Shown here piece by piece: positions 46,002-55,425 of a DNA stretch of 64,000 bases. Origin of the DNA: Stappia sp. WLB 29 (GTDB taxonomy: Bacteria; Pseudomonadota; Alphaproteobacteria; Rhizobiales; Stappiaceae); assembly GCF_023507705.1 (NCBI RefSeq), contig NZ_JALBGD010000003.1, positions 62,001 through 126,000 on the forward strand. Direction: 5' to 3'. The position numbers and the translations under genes are program-made. A model generated the notes under the pieces. The model was given only the letters and a program-made list of their open reading frames with translations, was not told where the DNA came from and searched no databases. Numbering within the stretch: position 1 is the first letter of the stretch; each line of letters starts with the position of its first letter.

Positions 46002-46895
46002 ATGACATCCCTTGCCGAAGAAATCCGCGAGAGGCTTGGCGAATGCACTGCGACGGAGCGCCGCGCGGCGCTCGCCCTGCTCGCCAACTATCCGGTGCTG
46101 GGTCTGGGCACCGTCGCGCAGTTCGCCAGCGCGGCCGGCGTCAGCTCGCCGACGATCCTGCGTTTTGCCGCGCGCATGGGCTGCGGCACCTATGCAGCGC
46201 TGCAGACACGGCTGCGCACGGAGTTGGAGGACCAGCTGAAATCGCCGCTGGCCAAGGCCAAGGACGGCACACAGGCAGGCGGCGCGGCCACCGCAGCCGG
46301 CCTCGGCGCCGTCGCCGAGGCCGTGCGCGCCAATATCGGCGAGACCTTCCGCCACTTGCCCGCAGCGGAGCTGGAGGCCGTCGTCTCGCTGCTGTCCGAC
46401 GAGCGCCGCACGCTCTACCTGCTCGGCGGTCGCTTCACCGACGCGCTCGCCCGCTACATGGCCGCGCATCTGCGCATCCTGCGCTGCGGCGTCATGCATA
46501 TGGCCGGGCAGGAGGGCAACTGGCGCGATGCCCTTCTGGATATAGGACGGCGCGACGTACTGGTGGTCTTCGACATCCGCCGCTATCAGGCCGATCTCGT
46601 CCGCATGGCCACGGCCGCGGCGAAGCGCGGGGCAACGGTGGTGCTGATCACCGACAGCTGGCTGTCCCCCATTGCCAGCGTCGCGGCCCATGTGCTGCCG
46701 GCACGCATCTCCGTGCCCTCGCCTTGGGACTCCTCAGCAGCCCTGATGGTGATCGCCGAGACGCTCATCGCCGGCGTCACCGCACGCGATCCCGAGCGCA
46801 GCGAACGGCGCATGTCGGCGCTGGAAGCCTATCGCGACGAGGAAGACCCCAAGCGCGCCGCGCCGCCGCCGGGCGAGCCTTCCGCAACCGGTTGA
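46002..46895 (+). CDS. RpiR/MurR-family transcriptional regulator
   Basis: A 297-residue regulator: N-terminal RpiR helix-turn-helix domain with VAQFASAAGVSSPTILRFAARM, then a C-terminal SIS domain (LYLLGGRFTDALARYMAAHL, DVLVVFDIRRYQADLVRM, VVLITDSWLSP). SIS domains usually sense sugar phosphates, but RpiR proteins also control amine and amino-acid uptake. The ATG at 46002 is chosen over 45933 because the upstream 23 residues are not domain-like; GGGGAGG lies 13 bases ahead, a rather long spacing. Convergent with pcaQ, 12 bp apart. Confidence 0.85.
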   Translation: MTSLAEEIRERLGECTATERRAALALLANYPVLGLGTVAQFASAAGVSSPTILRFAARMGCGTYAALQTRLRTELEDQLKSPLAKAKDGTQAGGAATAAGLGAVAEAVRANIGETFRHLPAAELEAVVSLLSDERRTLYLLGGRFTDALARYMAAHLRILRCGVMHMAGQEGNWRDALLDIGRRDVLVVFDIRRYQADLVRMATAAAKRGATVVLITDSWLSPIASVAAHVLPARISVPSPWDSSAALMVIAETLIAGVTARDPERSERRMSALEAYRDEEDPKRAAPPPGEPSATG

Positions 46896-46907
46896 GGCAA
46901 CCGCGCC

Positions 46908-47834
46908 TCAGCCCCGCCCGAGGCCACGCTGCGCGACCGCCTCGCGCATCACGGCCATGAAGAGCAGCAGGTCGGGCGTGTGCGTCTCGGCGGCGCGGGT
47001 CGAGATGCCGACCGGCCCCAGCGTGATCCGTGTATCGACGGCAAGGGCCGCAAGCTGCCCCTCGGCCAGGTCGTTGGCGACGACGCCGTTCGAGATGATC
47101 CACACCGCATCGGTGGAGCGGGTGAAGGCTCGCCCGAAGGCGTTCGACACCGTCTCGATCCGCCGGGGCAGGCGACCGATGCCATTGGCCACCATCAACC
47201 GCTCGACCAGCGGGCGGATCGCCGCGCTGCGGTTCGGGTAAAGCACCGGATACTCTGGCAGGCGGGCAAGGTCCGGATTGCCGATCAGCGGATGGCCGGG
47301 ACGCACGGCAAGCATCACCTGTTCGCTGTAGAGCTGCTGGAAGGCGAGGCCCTGCATGGCATCCGGCTGGCCGAGCCGGCCGATCACGACATCCAGCGCG
47401 CCGGTCCGCAGCTGGTCGAGGAGATGGCCGTTCGGCCCAGTGACGATATCGAGCGTCGCACCGCGGCCGCGCTCCAGGTAGCGCCCGGCGGCCAGCGGCA
47501 CGATGCTGGCGGCAACGCTGGGCAGGGCGCCGATGCGCAATTGCCGCTCCGACCCCATCCGCACCTGGTCGATCCCGTCGAGCCCCTCGCCCAGTGCGGC
47601 GACCGACAGGCCCGCATAGTGGCGGAAGATCTCGCCCTCGGCGGTGAGCGTCACCCCCGAGCGGCCCCGCTCCATCAGGCTGACGCCGACCAGCGCCTCC
47701 AACTCCTTCAACGTCTTGGAAACGGCCGGCTGGGTGATGTTGAGAGCGCTCGCCGCCTCCGTCAGGCTGCGCAGCCGTGCCACCTCCAGGAACGCCTGCA
47801 GATGACGCAGCTTGATCCCTGCTCCGACGGGCAT
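46908..47834 (-). CDS. pcaQ: LysR-type activator of protocatechuate genes
   Basis: A 308-residue LysR protein; IKLRHLQAFLEVARLRSLTE then ALNITQPAVSKTLKELEALV is the PcaQ-like DNA-binding domain. Divergent from pcaDCHGB, exactly as in Agrobacterium and Sinorhizobium, where PcaQ responds to beta-carboxy-muconate-type intermediates. ATG 47834 is chosen; a TTG at 47855 would push the start into the promoter block at 47847-47883. Confidence 0.92.
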   Translation of the reverse strand: MPVGAGIKLRHLQAFLEVARLRSLTEAASALNITQPAVSKTLKELEALVGVSLMERGRSGVTLTAEGEIFRHYAGLSVAALGEGLDGIDQVRMGSERQLRIGALPSVAASIVPLAAGRYLERGRGATLDIVTGPNGHLLDQLRTGALDVVIGRLGQPDAMQGLAFQQLYSEQVMLAVRPGHPLIGNPDLARLPEYPVLYPNRSAAIRPLVERLMVANGIGRLPRRIETVSNAFGRAFTRSTDAVWIISNGVVANDLAEGQLAALAVDTRITLGPVGISTRAAETHTPDLLLFMAVMREAVAQRGLGRG

Positions 47835-47846
47835 TTCGTCTCTCCA

Positions 47847-47883
47847 GTTATACAAAACGGCGAAATTCTCATTTTACATTACC
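47847..47883 (+). promoter_or_regulatory. pcaD promoter/PcaQ operator block (repeated at 2560-2596)
   Basis: GTTATACAAA, ten bases, then TCTCATTTTACATTACC, with TACATT as candidate -10 and start of transcription about 40 bases before the pcaD GTG. The same two segments with the same spacing lie upstream of dctQM at 2560-2596. The flanks differ between the two copies, so selection on the block, or a recent transfer of just this piece, must explain it. Confidence 0.72.
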
Positions 47884-47931
47884 AATTGCCGCGTCCATCC
47901 TGAAGCGAAACACGGTCAGGGAGGATGGGAC

Positions 47932-48723
47932 GTGCTGGCAGTCTCTCGAAACGGGCGCATTCTCAACACGGCCTTCCGGCCTGCACGGGGCTCGTCCCCG
48001 GTTCTCGCCTTCTCCAACTCGCTCGGGACCGACTTCCGCATCTGGGACGACCTCGTCACACGCCTGCCGGGCAACTGGGGGCTGCTGCGCTATGATACGG
48101 CCGGGCACGGCCTGTCGCCGGGCGGCCTCGGCATGAGCATCGACGACCATGGCGACGATTTCGTCGCGCTGCTCGACACGTTCGGCATCGAGAAGGCGGT
48201 GATCGTCGGCCTGTCGGTCGGCGGCTTGATCGCCCAGTCTATGGCGATCCGCTATGGCGCACGGGTCGCCGGGCTGGTTCTGTCCAACACCGGTATGAAG
48301 ATCGGCACGCCGGAGATCTGGAACGGCCGCGCCGAGGCGATCCGCACCGGCGGCATGGACGCCATCGGCGATGCGACGATGGAGCGCTGGTTCTCCCGCG
48401 CCTTCCGCGAGGGGCGCCCGGCCGAGCTGCTGCGCTGGCGGACGATGCTGGTGCACACGCCGGCCGACAGCTACATCGCGCTCGGCAGCGCCATTCGCGA
48501 TGCCGATTATCGCGACCGCGCGGGCAGCATCGCGGTACCGGTCCTGTGCATCGCCGGCAGCGAGGACAGCGCGACCCCGCCGGAGACGCTGCGTGCGCTT
48601 GCCGCCGCCATATCGGGCGCGACATGCGAGGAAATTTCCGGCGTCGGCCACCTGCCCTGCATCGAGGTGCCGGACAGGGTGGCGGACCTGGTCGGCACCC
48701 TGGTGGAGCGCGTGACGCAATGA
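47932..48723 (+). CDS. pcaD: 3-oxoadipate enol-lactonase
   Basis: A 263-residue alpha/beta hydrolase that opens beta-ketoadipate enol-lactone to 3-oxoadipate. VIVGLSVGGLIAQSM carries the nucleophile Ser; SGVGHLPCIEVPDRV the catalytic His. The start is GTG 47932 with AGGGAGGA seven bases upstream; the longer in-frame ATG reading passes through the promoter. First gene of pcaDCHGB; its stop overlaps the pcaC start as ATGA. Confidence 0.93.
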   Translation: MLAVSRNGRILNTAFRPARGSSPVLAFSNSLGTDFRIWDDLVTRLPGNWGLLRYDTAGHGLSPGGLGMSIDDHGDDFVALLDTFGIEKAVIVGLSVGGLIAQSMAIRYGARVAGLVLSNTGMKIGTPEIWNGRAEAIRTGGMDAIGDATMERWFSRAFREGRPAELLRWRTMLVHTPADSYIALGSAIRDADYRDRAGSIAVPVLCIAGSEDSATPPETLRALAAAISGATCEEISGVGHLPCIEVPDRVADLVGTLVERVTQ

Positions 48724-49130
48724 GCGGGCAGGATCCCTTCGAGGCGGGCATGGCGACCCGCAAAGCCGTTCTGGGCGAGGCGCATGTGGCGCGCGCCGAG
48801 GCCGCCAGAGACGATTTCGACGGGCCGTTCCAGGACCTGATCACCCGGGGCGCCTGGGGTGGGGTCTGGGCGCGCGACACGATCAGCCGGCGGGAGCGGT
48901 CGATGATCACCATCGCGCTGCTCGCCGCGCTCGGCCACGACGAGGAACTGGCGATGCATTGCCGCGCCACCGCACGCACCGGCGCGAGCCGCGAGGATGT
49001 CTGCGAGGCCCTGCTGCATGTGGCAATCTATGCCGGCGTGCCGGCCGCAAACCGGGCGATCCGCATCGCCCGGGCCGCCTTCGCCGAAATCGAGACGTCC
49101 CAAAGCGGGTCGGGAGGAGACAAGCCGTGA
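48720..49130 (+). CDS. pcaC: 4-carboxymuconolactone decarboxylase
   Basis: A 136-residue all-helical AhpD/CMD-family enzyme that decarboxylates gamma-carboxymuconolactone. GAWGGVWARDTISRRERSMI and LAMHCRATARTGASREDVCE are family signatures. Overlaps pcaD at its start (ATGA) and pcaH at its end (GTGA). Not fused to pcaD, unlike the PcaL type. Confidence 0.93.
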   Translation: MSGQDPFEAGMATRKAVLGEAHVARAEAARDDFDGPFQDLITRGAWGGVWARDTISRRERSMITIALLAALGHDEELAMHCRATARTGASREDVCEALLHVAIYAGVPAANRAIRIARAAFAEIETSQSGSGGDKP

Positions 49131-49846
49131 CCACCGCCTTCTACCGGCGCGACCGCTCGCAGCAGCCGCTGCCGCTGTCGCCGGGCTACAAGAGTACCGT
49201 CCTGCGCGCACCGGTCCGCCCGCTGCATGCGCTGGAGCAGACCGTCCTGGAGCAGACCGGACCGGCGCTCGGGCACACGCCGCTCGGACCGCTCGACCAT
49301 GACCTGATCCGCAATGCCGCGACCACGGGCGATGCGCTCGGCGAACGCATCTACGTCTTTGGGCGGGTGCTCGACGAGAACGCCCGGCCGGTACCCAACG
49401 CGCTGATCGAAGTCTGGCAGGCCAATGCCGCCGGCCGCTACGCCCATGTGCGCGACGGCTATCTCGCGCCGCTTGACCCGAACTTTTCCGGCTGCGGACG
49501 CTGCCTCAGCGATGCCGAGGGGCGCTACCTGTTCCGCACCATCAAGCCGGGCCCGTATCCCTGGCCGAACAACGGCTCCGACTGGCGGCCGGCCCATATC
49601 CACCTGTCGGTCTTCGGCGAGGCCTTCAGCCAGCGGCTGATCACCCAGCTCTATTTCGAGGGCGATCCGCTGATCCCGCTCTGCCCGATCGTCAACACGA
49701 TCCCGGACAAGGACGCAGTCGATCGGCTGGTGGCGCGGCTCGACCTGCGCAACCAGGAGCCGTTCGACTGCCTCGCCTACCGGTTCGACATCGTGCTGCG
49801 CGGGCGGCGGCAAACCCATTTCGAGAACCGGACGGAGGGCCTGTGA
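49127..49846 (+). CDS. pcaH: Protocatechuate 3,4-dioxygenase, beta subunit
   Basis: A 239-residue intradiol dioxygenase subunit carrying the catalytic iron. Ligand regions are intact: GRYAHVRDGYLAPLDPNFSG, IKPGPYPWPNN with a ligand Tyr, and WRPAHIHLSV with both His. The C-terminus DCLAYRFDIVLRGRRQTHFE matches the family closely. GTG start at 49127 with GGGAGGAG upstream. Confidence 0.96.
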   Translation: MTTAFYRRDRSQQPLPLSPGYKSTVLRAPVRPLHALEQTVLEQTGPALGHTPLGPLDHDLIRNAATTGDALGERIYVFGRVLDENARPVPNALIEVWQANAAGRYAHVRDGYLAPLDPNFSGCGRCLSDAEGRYLFRTIKPGPYPWPNNGSDWRPAHIHLSVFGEAFSQRLITQLYFEGDPLIPLCPIVNTIPDKDAVDRLVARLDLRNQEPFDCLAYRFDIVLRGRRQTHFENRTEGL

Positions 49847-50412
49847 TGAACGACCGGCTGAAGGAAACCCCCTCCCAGACCGCAGGGCCTTACGTCCATA
49901 TCGGCACCGCGCCGCAGGCGATCGGCCGACCGGCACTGCCGCACCAGCCCGGCCCCGTGATCGAGAGCAACACCGGCGAGGCCATCGTCATCGAGGGCCT
50001 GATCCGCGACGGCTCGGGTACCCCGGTGCGCGACGCGATGCTGGAGATCTGGCAGGCGGACGGCATGGGCCGGGTCGGGGAATACGGCCTCTTCGCCCGT
50101 GCGACCACGGATTTCGACACCGGCATATTCCGCTTCCAGACCGTGCGGCCGGGCCAGCATGCAGAAGGCCATGCGCCACATGTGGCGATGCTGATCTTCG
50201 CCCGCGGCATCAACATCCACCTGCACACGCGCATGTATTTCCCGGAAGATCGCGAGACACTGACGAAGGACCCGGACATGCGCCGGCTCGAGCCGGAGGC
50301 GGTGGCGACGCTGGTCGCCGCCGAGGACGGCAAGACCGAGGACGGCTTGCCGCTCTACCGCTTCGACATCCGCCTGCAGGGCGAGAACGAGACGGTGTTC
50401 TTCGACATCTGA
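49846..50412 (+). CDS. pcaG: Protocatechuate 3,4-dioxygenase, alpha subunit
   Basis: A 188-residue partner of PcaH. KETPSQTAGPYVHIGTAPQA near the N-terminus and MLIFARGINIHLHTRMYFPE are alpha-subunit signatures; it lacks the iron ligands, as expected. The ATG at 49846 overlaps the pcaH stop. Confidence 0.95.
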   Translation: MNDRLKETPSQTAGPYVHIGTAPQAIGRPALPHQPGPVIESNTGEAIVIEGLIRDGSGTPVRDAMLEIWQADGMGRVGEYGLFARATTDFDTGIFRFQTVRPGQHAEGHAPHVAMLIFARGINIHLHTRMYFPEDRETLTKDPDMRRLEPEAVATLVAAEDGKTEDGLPLYRFDIRLQGENETVFFDI

Positions 50413-50451
50413 GCCGGCAACGGGACCCCTGACGACAAAGACAGGCGCATC

Positions 50452-51795
50452 ATGGCCGACATCCCCCTCGTTTCGCCGCTCTTTGCGGGCCTGTTCGGCG
50501 ACGACGAAACCGCAGCCCTGTTCTCCGCCGAAGCGGAGATCGCCGCGATGGTGGAGGTGGAGCGGGCGCTCGCCCGCCTGCAGGGACGCGTCGGCCTGAT
50601 CCCGGCGGGTGCCGCGGCGGCCCTCGACCGGGAGCTGCCCGGCATTCTGCCGACACCTGCCGAGCTTGCCGCCGGAACGGCCGCGGCCGGCGTCCCCGTA
50701 CCCGCGCTGGTGGCGGCGCTGCGGCAGAAGCTGTCGCGGCCGGCAGCCGATTACCTGCATTTCGGCGCCACCTCGCAGGACATCGTCGATACCGGCCTGA
50801 TGCTGCGCCTCGCCCGCACGCTGGCGCTGTTCGAGGCGCGGCTAGCGGACATCGTGGGCCAGCTTTCCGCGCTTGCCATCCGGCACCGGACAACGCCGAT
50901 GGCGGGCCGTACGCGCGGCCAGATCGCGACGCCCGTCAGCTTCGGCCTGCGGGTCGCGACCTGGACCCTGCCGCTGGCAAAGGCACGGCAGCGCCTTGCC
51001 CGGCTGCGCCGCGAGGCGCTGGTCGTGCAGCTCGGCGGTGCCTCCGGCGATCTCGGCGCGATGAACGTGCCCGGACGCGCGGCGGAACTGGCCGGCGCCC
51101 TTGCCGGCGAACTCGGCCTTGTGCCATCGCTACCCTGGATGACCGACCGAGAGCCGTTGCGCCGGATCGCCCGCGAAGCGAGCGAGATCGCGCTGGCACT
51201 CGGCAAGATCGGTGAGGACGTAATCCTGCTTGCCCGCTCGGAAGTCGGCGAGATCCGGCTGGCCGAGGCGGGCGGCTCCTCCACCATGCCGCAGAAGCAG
51301 AACCCGGTCAGGGCCGAGGCGCTGGTGGCGCTCGCGCGCTTTACCGCCGCACAGACGGCGGCTCTGTCCGCCGATGCCCTGCACCGCGAGGAGCGGGACG
51401 GCGCCGCCTGGATGGGCGAGTGGCTGGTGCTGCCGCAGGTGATGCTGGCGACCGGCGCGGCGCTGCGTCATGCGCAGGCCCTCGCCCCCGGCATGGAGGC
51501 CGATGCCGCACGGATGGCGGCGACCGCCACCGGTGGCGGTGGACTGTCGCTCGCCGAGCGCTTTTCCTTCGCTCTGCTACCGCATGTCGGCCGCGCTGCC
51601 GCGCAGGATCTGGTGAAGAAGGCCGCAGGCCTGGTGCGCACCGAGGGCGGTACGCTGGCCGAGGCGCTGTCGCGGCTGAGCGACGCGCCGCTCGACTGGC
51701 AGGCGCTGGCCGATCCCGCGTCGATCTCGGGCGTGGCCGCGGCGATGACCGACGAGATGCTGGCCGAGATCGCCGCACTCATGCGCGACGACTGA
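50452..51795 (+). CDS. pcaB: 3-carboxy-cis,cis-muconate cycloisomerase
   Basis: A 447-residue fumarase/aspartase-superfamily enzyme that lactonises beta-carboxymuconate. YLHFGATSQDIVDTGLML, the signature GSSTMPQKQNPVRAEALVAL and the DALHREERDGAAWMGEWLVL region are typical of PcaB. Last gene of the pca operon; thiolase and CoA transferase (pcaIJF) are not in this window. Its 3' end is 9 bp from the convergent ABC transporter operon. Confidence 0.95.
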   Translation: MADIPLVSPLFAGLFGDDETAALFSAEAEIAAMVEVERALARLQGRVGLIPAGAAAALDRELPGILPTPAELAAGTAAAGVPVPALVAALRQKLSRPAADYLHFGATSQDIVDTGLMLRLARTLALFEARLADIVGQLSALAIRHRTTPMAGRTRGQIATPVSFGLRVATWTLPLAKARQRLARLRREALVVQLGGASGDLGAMNVPGRAAELAGALAGELGLVPSLPWMTDREPLRRIAREASEIALALGKIGEDVILLARSEVGEIRLAEAGGSSTMPQKQNPVRAEALVALARFTAAQTAALSADALHREERDGAAWMGEWLVLPQVMLATGAALRHAQALAPGMEADAARMAATATGGGGLSLAERFSFALLPHVGRAAAQDLVKKAAGLVRTEGGTLAEALSRLSDAPLDWQALADPASISGVAAAMTDEMLAEIAALMRDD

Positions 51796-51804
51796 CGTTC
51801 TCGT

Positions 51805-52749
51805 CTAGCGCTGGCCCTTGAAATAAGGTTTCAGCATCGCGCGCGGATAGTCCGCCTTGCGGGCGACCATGACCAGCGCCAGGATCGACAGCAGGTAGGG
51901 CAGCATCAGGAACACCTGACCGGGCACGAAGGCCCCGACCTCGGTCTGCAGCCGCACCTGGAAGGCGTCGAAGGCACCGAACAGCAGCGCGCCGACGAGC
52001 GCCTTGCCCGGACGCCAGGAGGCGAAGACGGTGAGCGCGATGCAGATCCAGCCACGGCCGTTGACCATGCCGAAGAAGAAGGCGTCGAAGGCGGACATGG
52101 TCAGGAAGGCCCCGCCCAGCGCCATCAGCGCGGAGCCGGCGACCACCGTGCCCATGCGCAGCACCACGACCGACAGGCCCTGCGCCTCCACCGCCGCCGG
52201 ATTGTCGCCGACGGCGCGGATCGCAAGGCCGAGCGGCGTGCGGTAAAGCACGAAGCCGACCACCACGACCATCGCCAGCGCCAGCATGGTCAGCGCCGTC
52301 TGCTGGAACAGCACGGTGCCAAGGAAGGGCAGATCGGACAGGACCGGGATGTCGAGCGGCTGGAAGGCGGTGATGCGCGGCGGCGAGGTAACGTCGGGCA
52401 ACGCCGTGCGGTAGGCGTAATAGCTGAGACTGGTGGCGAACAGCGTCACGCCGATGCCCGAGACGTGCTGGGACAGGCCCAGCGGCACCGTGAGCACCGC
52501 ATGCAGCAGCCCGAAACTCGCCCCGGCGAGCGCTGCGACCAGCACGCCGCCCCAAAGGCCGGCGCCGAGCCAGGCAGCCATCCAGCCGGCCATGGCACCG
52601 GCTGTGAAGATGCCCTCGATGCCGAGATTGAGGATGCCCGCTCGTTCGCACAGCAGTGCGCCCAGCACGCCGAAGATCAGCGGCGTGGCGATCCGCAGCG
52701 CCGCCGCCCAGAAATTCGCCGAGACGAGAATGTCGAGGATTTCCATCAT
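51805..52749 (-). CDS. ABC transporter permease, nucleoside/BMP-type (second permease)
   Basis: A 314-residue branched-chain/nucleoside-type permease: GALLCERAGILNLGIEGIFT at the N-terminus is the hallmark of this permease class; GLAIRAVGDNPAAVEAQGLS follows. About eight hydrophobic segments. ATG 52749 overlaps the upstream permease stop. Last gene of the operon bmp-ATPase-permease-permease. Confidence 0.9.
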   Translation of the reverse strand: MMEILDILVSANFWAAALRIATPLIFGVLGALLCERAGILNLGIEGIFTAGAMAGWMAAWLGAGLWGGVLVAALAGASFGLLHAVLTVPLGLSQHVSGIGVTLFATSLSYYAYRTALPDVTSPPRITAFQPLDIPVLSDLPFLGTVLFQQTALTMLALAMVVVVGFVLYRTPLGLAIRAVGDNPAAVEAQGLSVVVLRMGTVVAGSALMALGGAFLTMSAFDAFFFGMVNGRGWICIALTVFASWRPGKALVGALLFGAFDAFQVRLQTEVGAFVPGQVFLMLPYLLSILALVMVARKADYPRAMLKPYFKGQR

Positions 52750-53840
52750 GCCACGATATCCTTGCCGGCGGATGCCCTGCGCCCCGGTCCGACCAGTCGC
52801 ACGCGGAACCGCACGAAGAGGCCGGAGACGAGGACGGCGATCAGCGATGTGGCGACCACAAGGTCGGCCAGATAGTTGGACACGCCGATGGCCCGGCTCA
52901 TGCTGTCGGCGCCGACGAAGACGCCGGCGATGAACAGGGCCGCGACCACGACGCCGAGCGGCGACAGGCCGGCCAGCATGGCGACGACGATGCCGGCATA
53001 GCCGAAGCCGGGCGACAGGTCGGCGGTGAGATAGCCCTTGAGGCCGGCCACCTCGCCGACGCCGGCGAGCCCCGCCAGTGCGCCGCTGAACAATGCGACG
53101 CGCACGAAGGTGGCGGTCACCGGGATGCCGGCATGGCGGGCCGCGTCCTGGTTCTCGCCGACGGCACGGATCTCGAAGCCCCACACCGTGCGCGCCAGCA
53201 GGATATGGGCGAGCAGCGCGGTAACGAGCGCGACGATCAGCCCGGCGTGGACGCGCATGCGGTCGAACAGCTTGGGCAGCATAGCCGCATCCGCCATCGG
53301 CTCGGATTGCGGCCAGCCCATGCCCATCGGATCCTTCATCGGCCCTTCCAGCATCATCTGGACGAAGAGCAGCACGACGAAATTGAGCAGCAAGGTGGTG
53401 ACCACCTCGTCGGCGCCGAGCCGCAGCTTCAACAGCGCCGGGACCAGCATCATCATCGCCCCGGCCATCGCCCCGGCCAGGAGCACAAGCGGGATCATCA
53501 CCGCGGGCGGAGCGGAGATCGCGCCGGAGCCGACGGCAACGGCGGCAAGCGCGCCGGCATAGAGCTGGCCTTCGCCGCCGATGTTCCACAGCCTTGCGCG
53601 GAAGGCGAGGGCGGCAGCAAGGCCGGTCAGGATCAGCGGGGTGGCCCGCGACAGCAACTCGGAAACGGCGAAGAACGACCCGAAGGCGCCTTTCGCCATC
53701 AGCGCATAGGCCTGCAGCACTGGCGCGCCCGCCGCCATGATCGGCAGGGCGGCCAGTGCGAGGGCGGCCAGTGCCGCGGCAACCGGAACGCCGACGCGAA
53801 GGAAGGGCGAGACGGTCTCGCGCGGCTCGAAACGGATCAT
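52746..53840 (-). CDS. ABC transporter permease, nucleoside/BMP-type (first permease)
   Basis: A 364-residue permease: PLILTGLAAALAFRARLWNI, GGEGQLYAGALAAVAVG, KLRLGADEVVTTLLLNFV and GFEIRAVGENQDAARHAGIP are typical of YufP/NupP-like subunits. ATG 53840 overlaps the ATPase stop (ATGA), so both permeases and the ATPase are co-translated. Confidence 0.9.
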   Translation of the reverse strand: MIRFEPRETVSPFLRVGVPVAAALAALALAALPIMAAGAPVLQAYALMAKGAFGSFFAVSELLSRATPLILTGLAAALAFRARLWNIGGEGQLYAGALAAVAVGSGAISAPPAVMIPLVLLAGAMAGAMMMLVPALLKLRLGADEVVTTLLLNFVVLLFVQMMLEGPMKDPMGMGWPQSEPMADAAMLPKLFDRMRVHAGLIVALVTALLAHILLARTVWGFEIRAVGENQDAARHAGIPVTATFVRVALFSGALAGLAGVGEVAGLKGYLTADLSPGFGYAGIVVAMLAGLSPLGVVVAALFIAGVFVGADSMSRAIGVSNYLADLVVATSLIAVLVSGLFVRFRVRLVGPGRRASAGKDIVA

Positions 53841-55393
53841 GCGGCCTCCTCCGCGTGGCCGGCCATCATCAGGCCGACGGTGGCGCGGTCGAGCTCGTCG
53901 GCATCGCGCGCCACGCTCAGCTGGCCGCGATGGATCACCGCGATGCGGTCGGACAGGGCGAAGAGCTCGTCGAGATCCTCGGAAATCAGGATGACGCCGG
54001 CCCCGCGCGCCCGCGCGGCGAGCAGGCGGCGGTGCACCTCGCCGGTGGCGCCGATGTCGAGCCCGCGCGAGGGCTGCGCGGCCAGCACCACCATGGGCTC
54101 GGCATCGAGCGTGCGGGCCAGCACGATCTTCTGGATGTTGCCGCCCGACAGCAGCCGCGAGATCGCGGAGCCGCCCCGGCAACGGATGTCATGGGCGTCG
54201 ATGGCCTCGCGGGCGCGGGCGGCGATGGCGGAGAAGTCGAGGAAGCCGAAGCGCTGGTAGCGCTCGGAGCGGATCTCCTCGATCACCAGGTTCTCGGCAA
54301 CGCTCATCGCCCCGACGATGCCGTCGCGGTGGCGATCCTCCGGGATCCGGGCGATGCCGGCGGCGATCATCGCGCGCGCGTCCTGCGCCGTGACATCGCG
54401 TCCTGCGAGCAGGATGCGGCCCGTAGTGGCGCGCTCGAGACCGGAGACGAGGCGCGCGAACATCGCCTGGCCGTTGCCGGAAACGCCGGCGACACCGAGG
54501 ATTTCTCCCGAGCGCAGGGTCAGCGACAGGTCCCTGACCGCCTCGCGGCCGGTGCCGGCAGACACGCCTTCGAACGCCAGCAGCACATCGCCGGGGGCGC
54601 GCGGTTCGCGCCGGCTGTGGGAGAGCGAATGGCCGACCATCAGCTCGGCCAGCTTCTGGCGGTCGCACTCGGCGGTCGGCAGGTCGGCGACCTTGCGGCC
54701 CATGCGCAGCACGGCGACCCGGTCGGAAGCACTGAGCACCTCGGCGAGCTTGTGCGAAATGAAGACAATGGCAAGGCCCTTGCCGGCCAGCTGCCGCAGG
54801 GTGGCGAAGAGGCCTTCGGATTCCTGCGGCGTCAATACGGCGGTCGGCTCGTCCAGAACCAGCACACGGGCGTCGCGATACAGCGCCTTGAGGATTTCCA
54901 CCCGCTGCTGCTCGCCGACCGAAAGGCGCGAGACGCGAAGGTCCAGGTCCACCGTCAGCCCGCTGTCGCGCATCAACGCCTCCAGCCGCTGCCGGTCGGC
55001 GCGCGAGGAGGTGGAGGGCGACAGCAGCGGCCTGGTGCCGAGCACGATGTTCTCGAAGGCGGTCAGGTTCTCGGCCAGCGCGAAATGCTGGTGCACCATG
55101 CCGATGCCGGCATTGAGCGCCGCATGGGGCGAGCCGGGCTCCAGCGGTACGAGCTGCCCCTCGGGGCCGGCGATGCGCACCTCGCCCTCGTCGGCGACAT
55201 AGTGGCCGAACAGGATGTTCATGAGCGTGGTCTTGCCGGCGCCGTTCTCGCCGAGCAGGGCGACGATCTCGCCCGCATGCAGGTCGAGATCGACCGCCTC
55301 GTTGGCGGTCATCGCGCCGAAGCGCTTGGTGATGCCGGCAAGCGACAGCACGACCTTGCGCTCGTGCGGCCGTGCGTGCAGCGGGTCGCTCAT
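53837..55393 (-). CDS. Double-domain ABC ATPase of the BMP/nucleoside importer
   Basis: A 518-residue protein with two nucleotide-binding domains. The first has Walker A GENGAGKTTLM and signature LSVGEQQRVEILKALY with VLDEPTAVLTP. The second has the degenerate GVSGNGQAMF in place of Walker A and LLSGGNIQKIVLARTLD; such asymmetry is normal in sugar/nucleoside ATPases. ATG 55393 (MSDPLHARP) is chosen; the open frame upstream crosses the hairpin at 55426-55461. Confidence 0.92.
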   Translation of the reverse strand: MSDPLHARPHERKVVLSLAGITKRFGAMTANEAVDLDLHAGEIVALLGENGAGKTTLMNILFGHYVADEGEVRIAGPEGQLVPLEPGSPHAALNAGIGMVHQHFALAENLTAFENIVLGTRPLLSPSTSSRADRQRLEALMRDSGLTVDLDLRVSRLSVGEQQRVEILKALYRDARVLVLDEPTAVLTPQESEGLFATLRQLAGKGLAIVFISHKLAEVLSASDRVAVLRMGRKVADLPTAECDRQKLAELMVGHSLSHSRREPRAPGDVLLAFEGVSAGTGREAVRDLSLTLRSGEILGVAGVSGNGQAMFARLVSGLERATTGRILLAGRDVTAQDARAMIAAGIARIPEDRHRDGIVGAMSVAENLVIEEIRSERYQRFGFLDFSAIAARAREAIDAHDIRCRGGSAISRLLSGGNIQKIVLARTLDAEPMVVLAAQPSRGLDIGATGEVHRRLLAARARGAGVILISEDLDELFALSDRIAVIHRGQLSVARDADELDRATVGLMMAGHAEEAA

Positions 55394-55425
55394 CTCCACT
55401 CCGGGGCAGGGCAGGACAAAGACGA

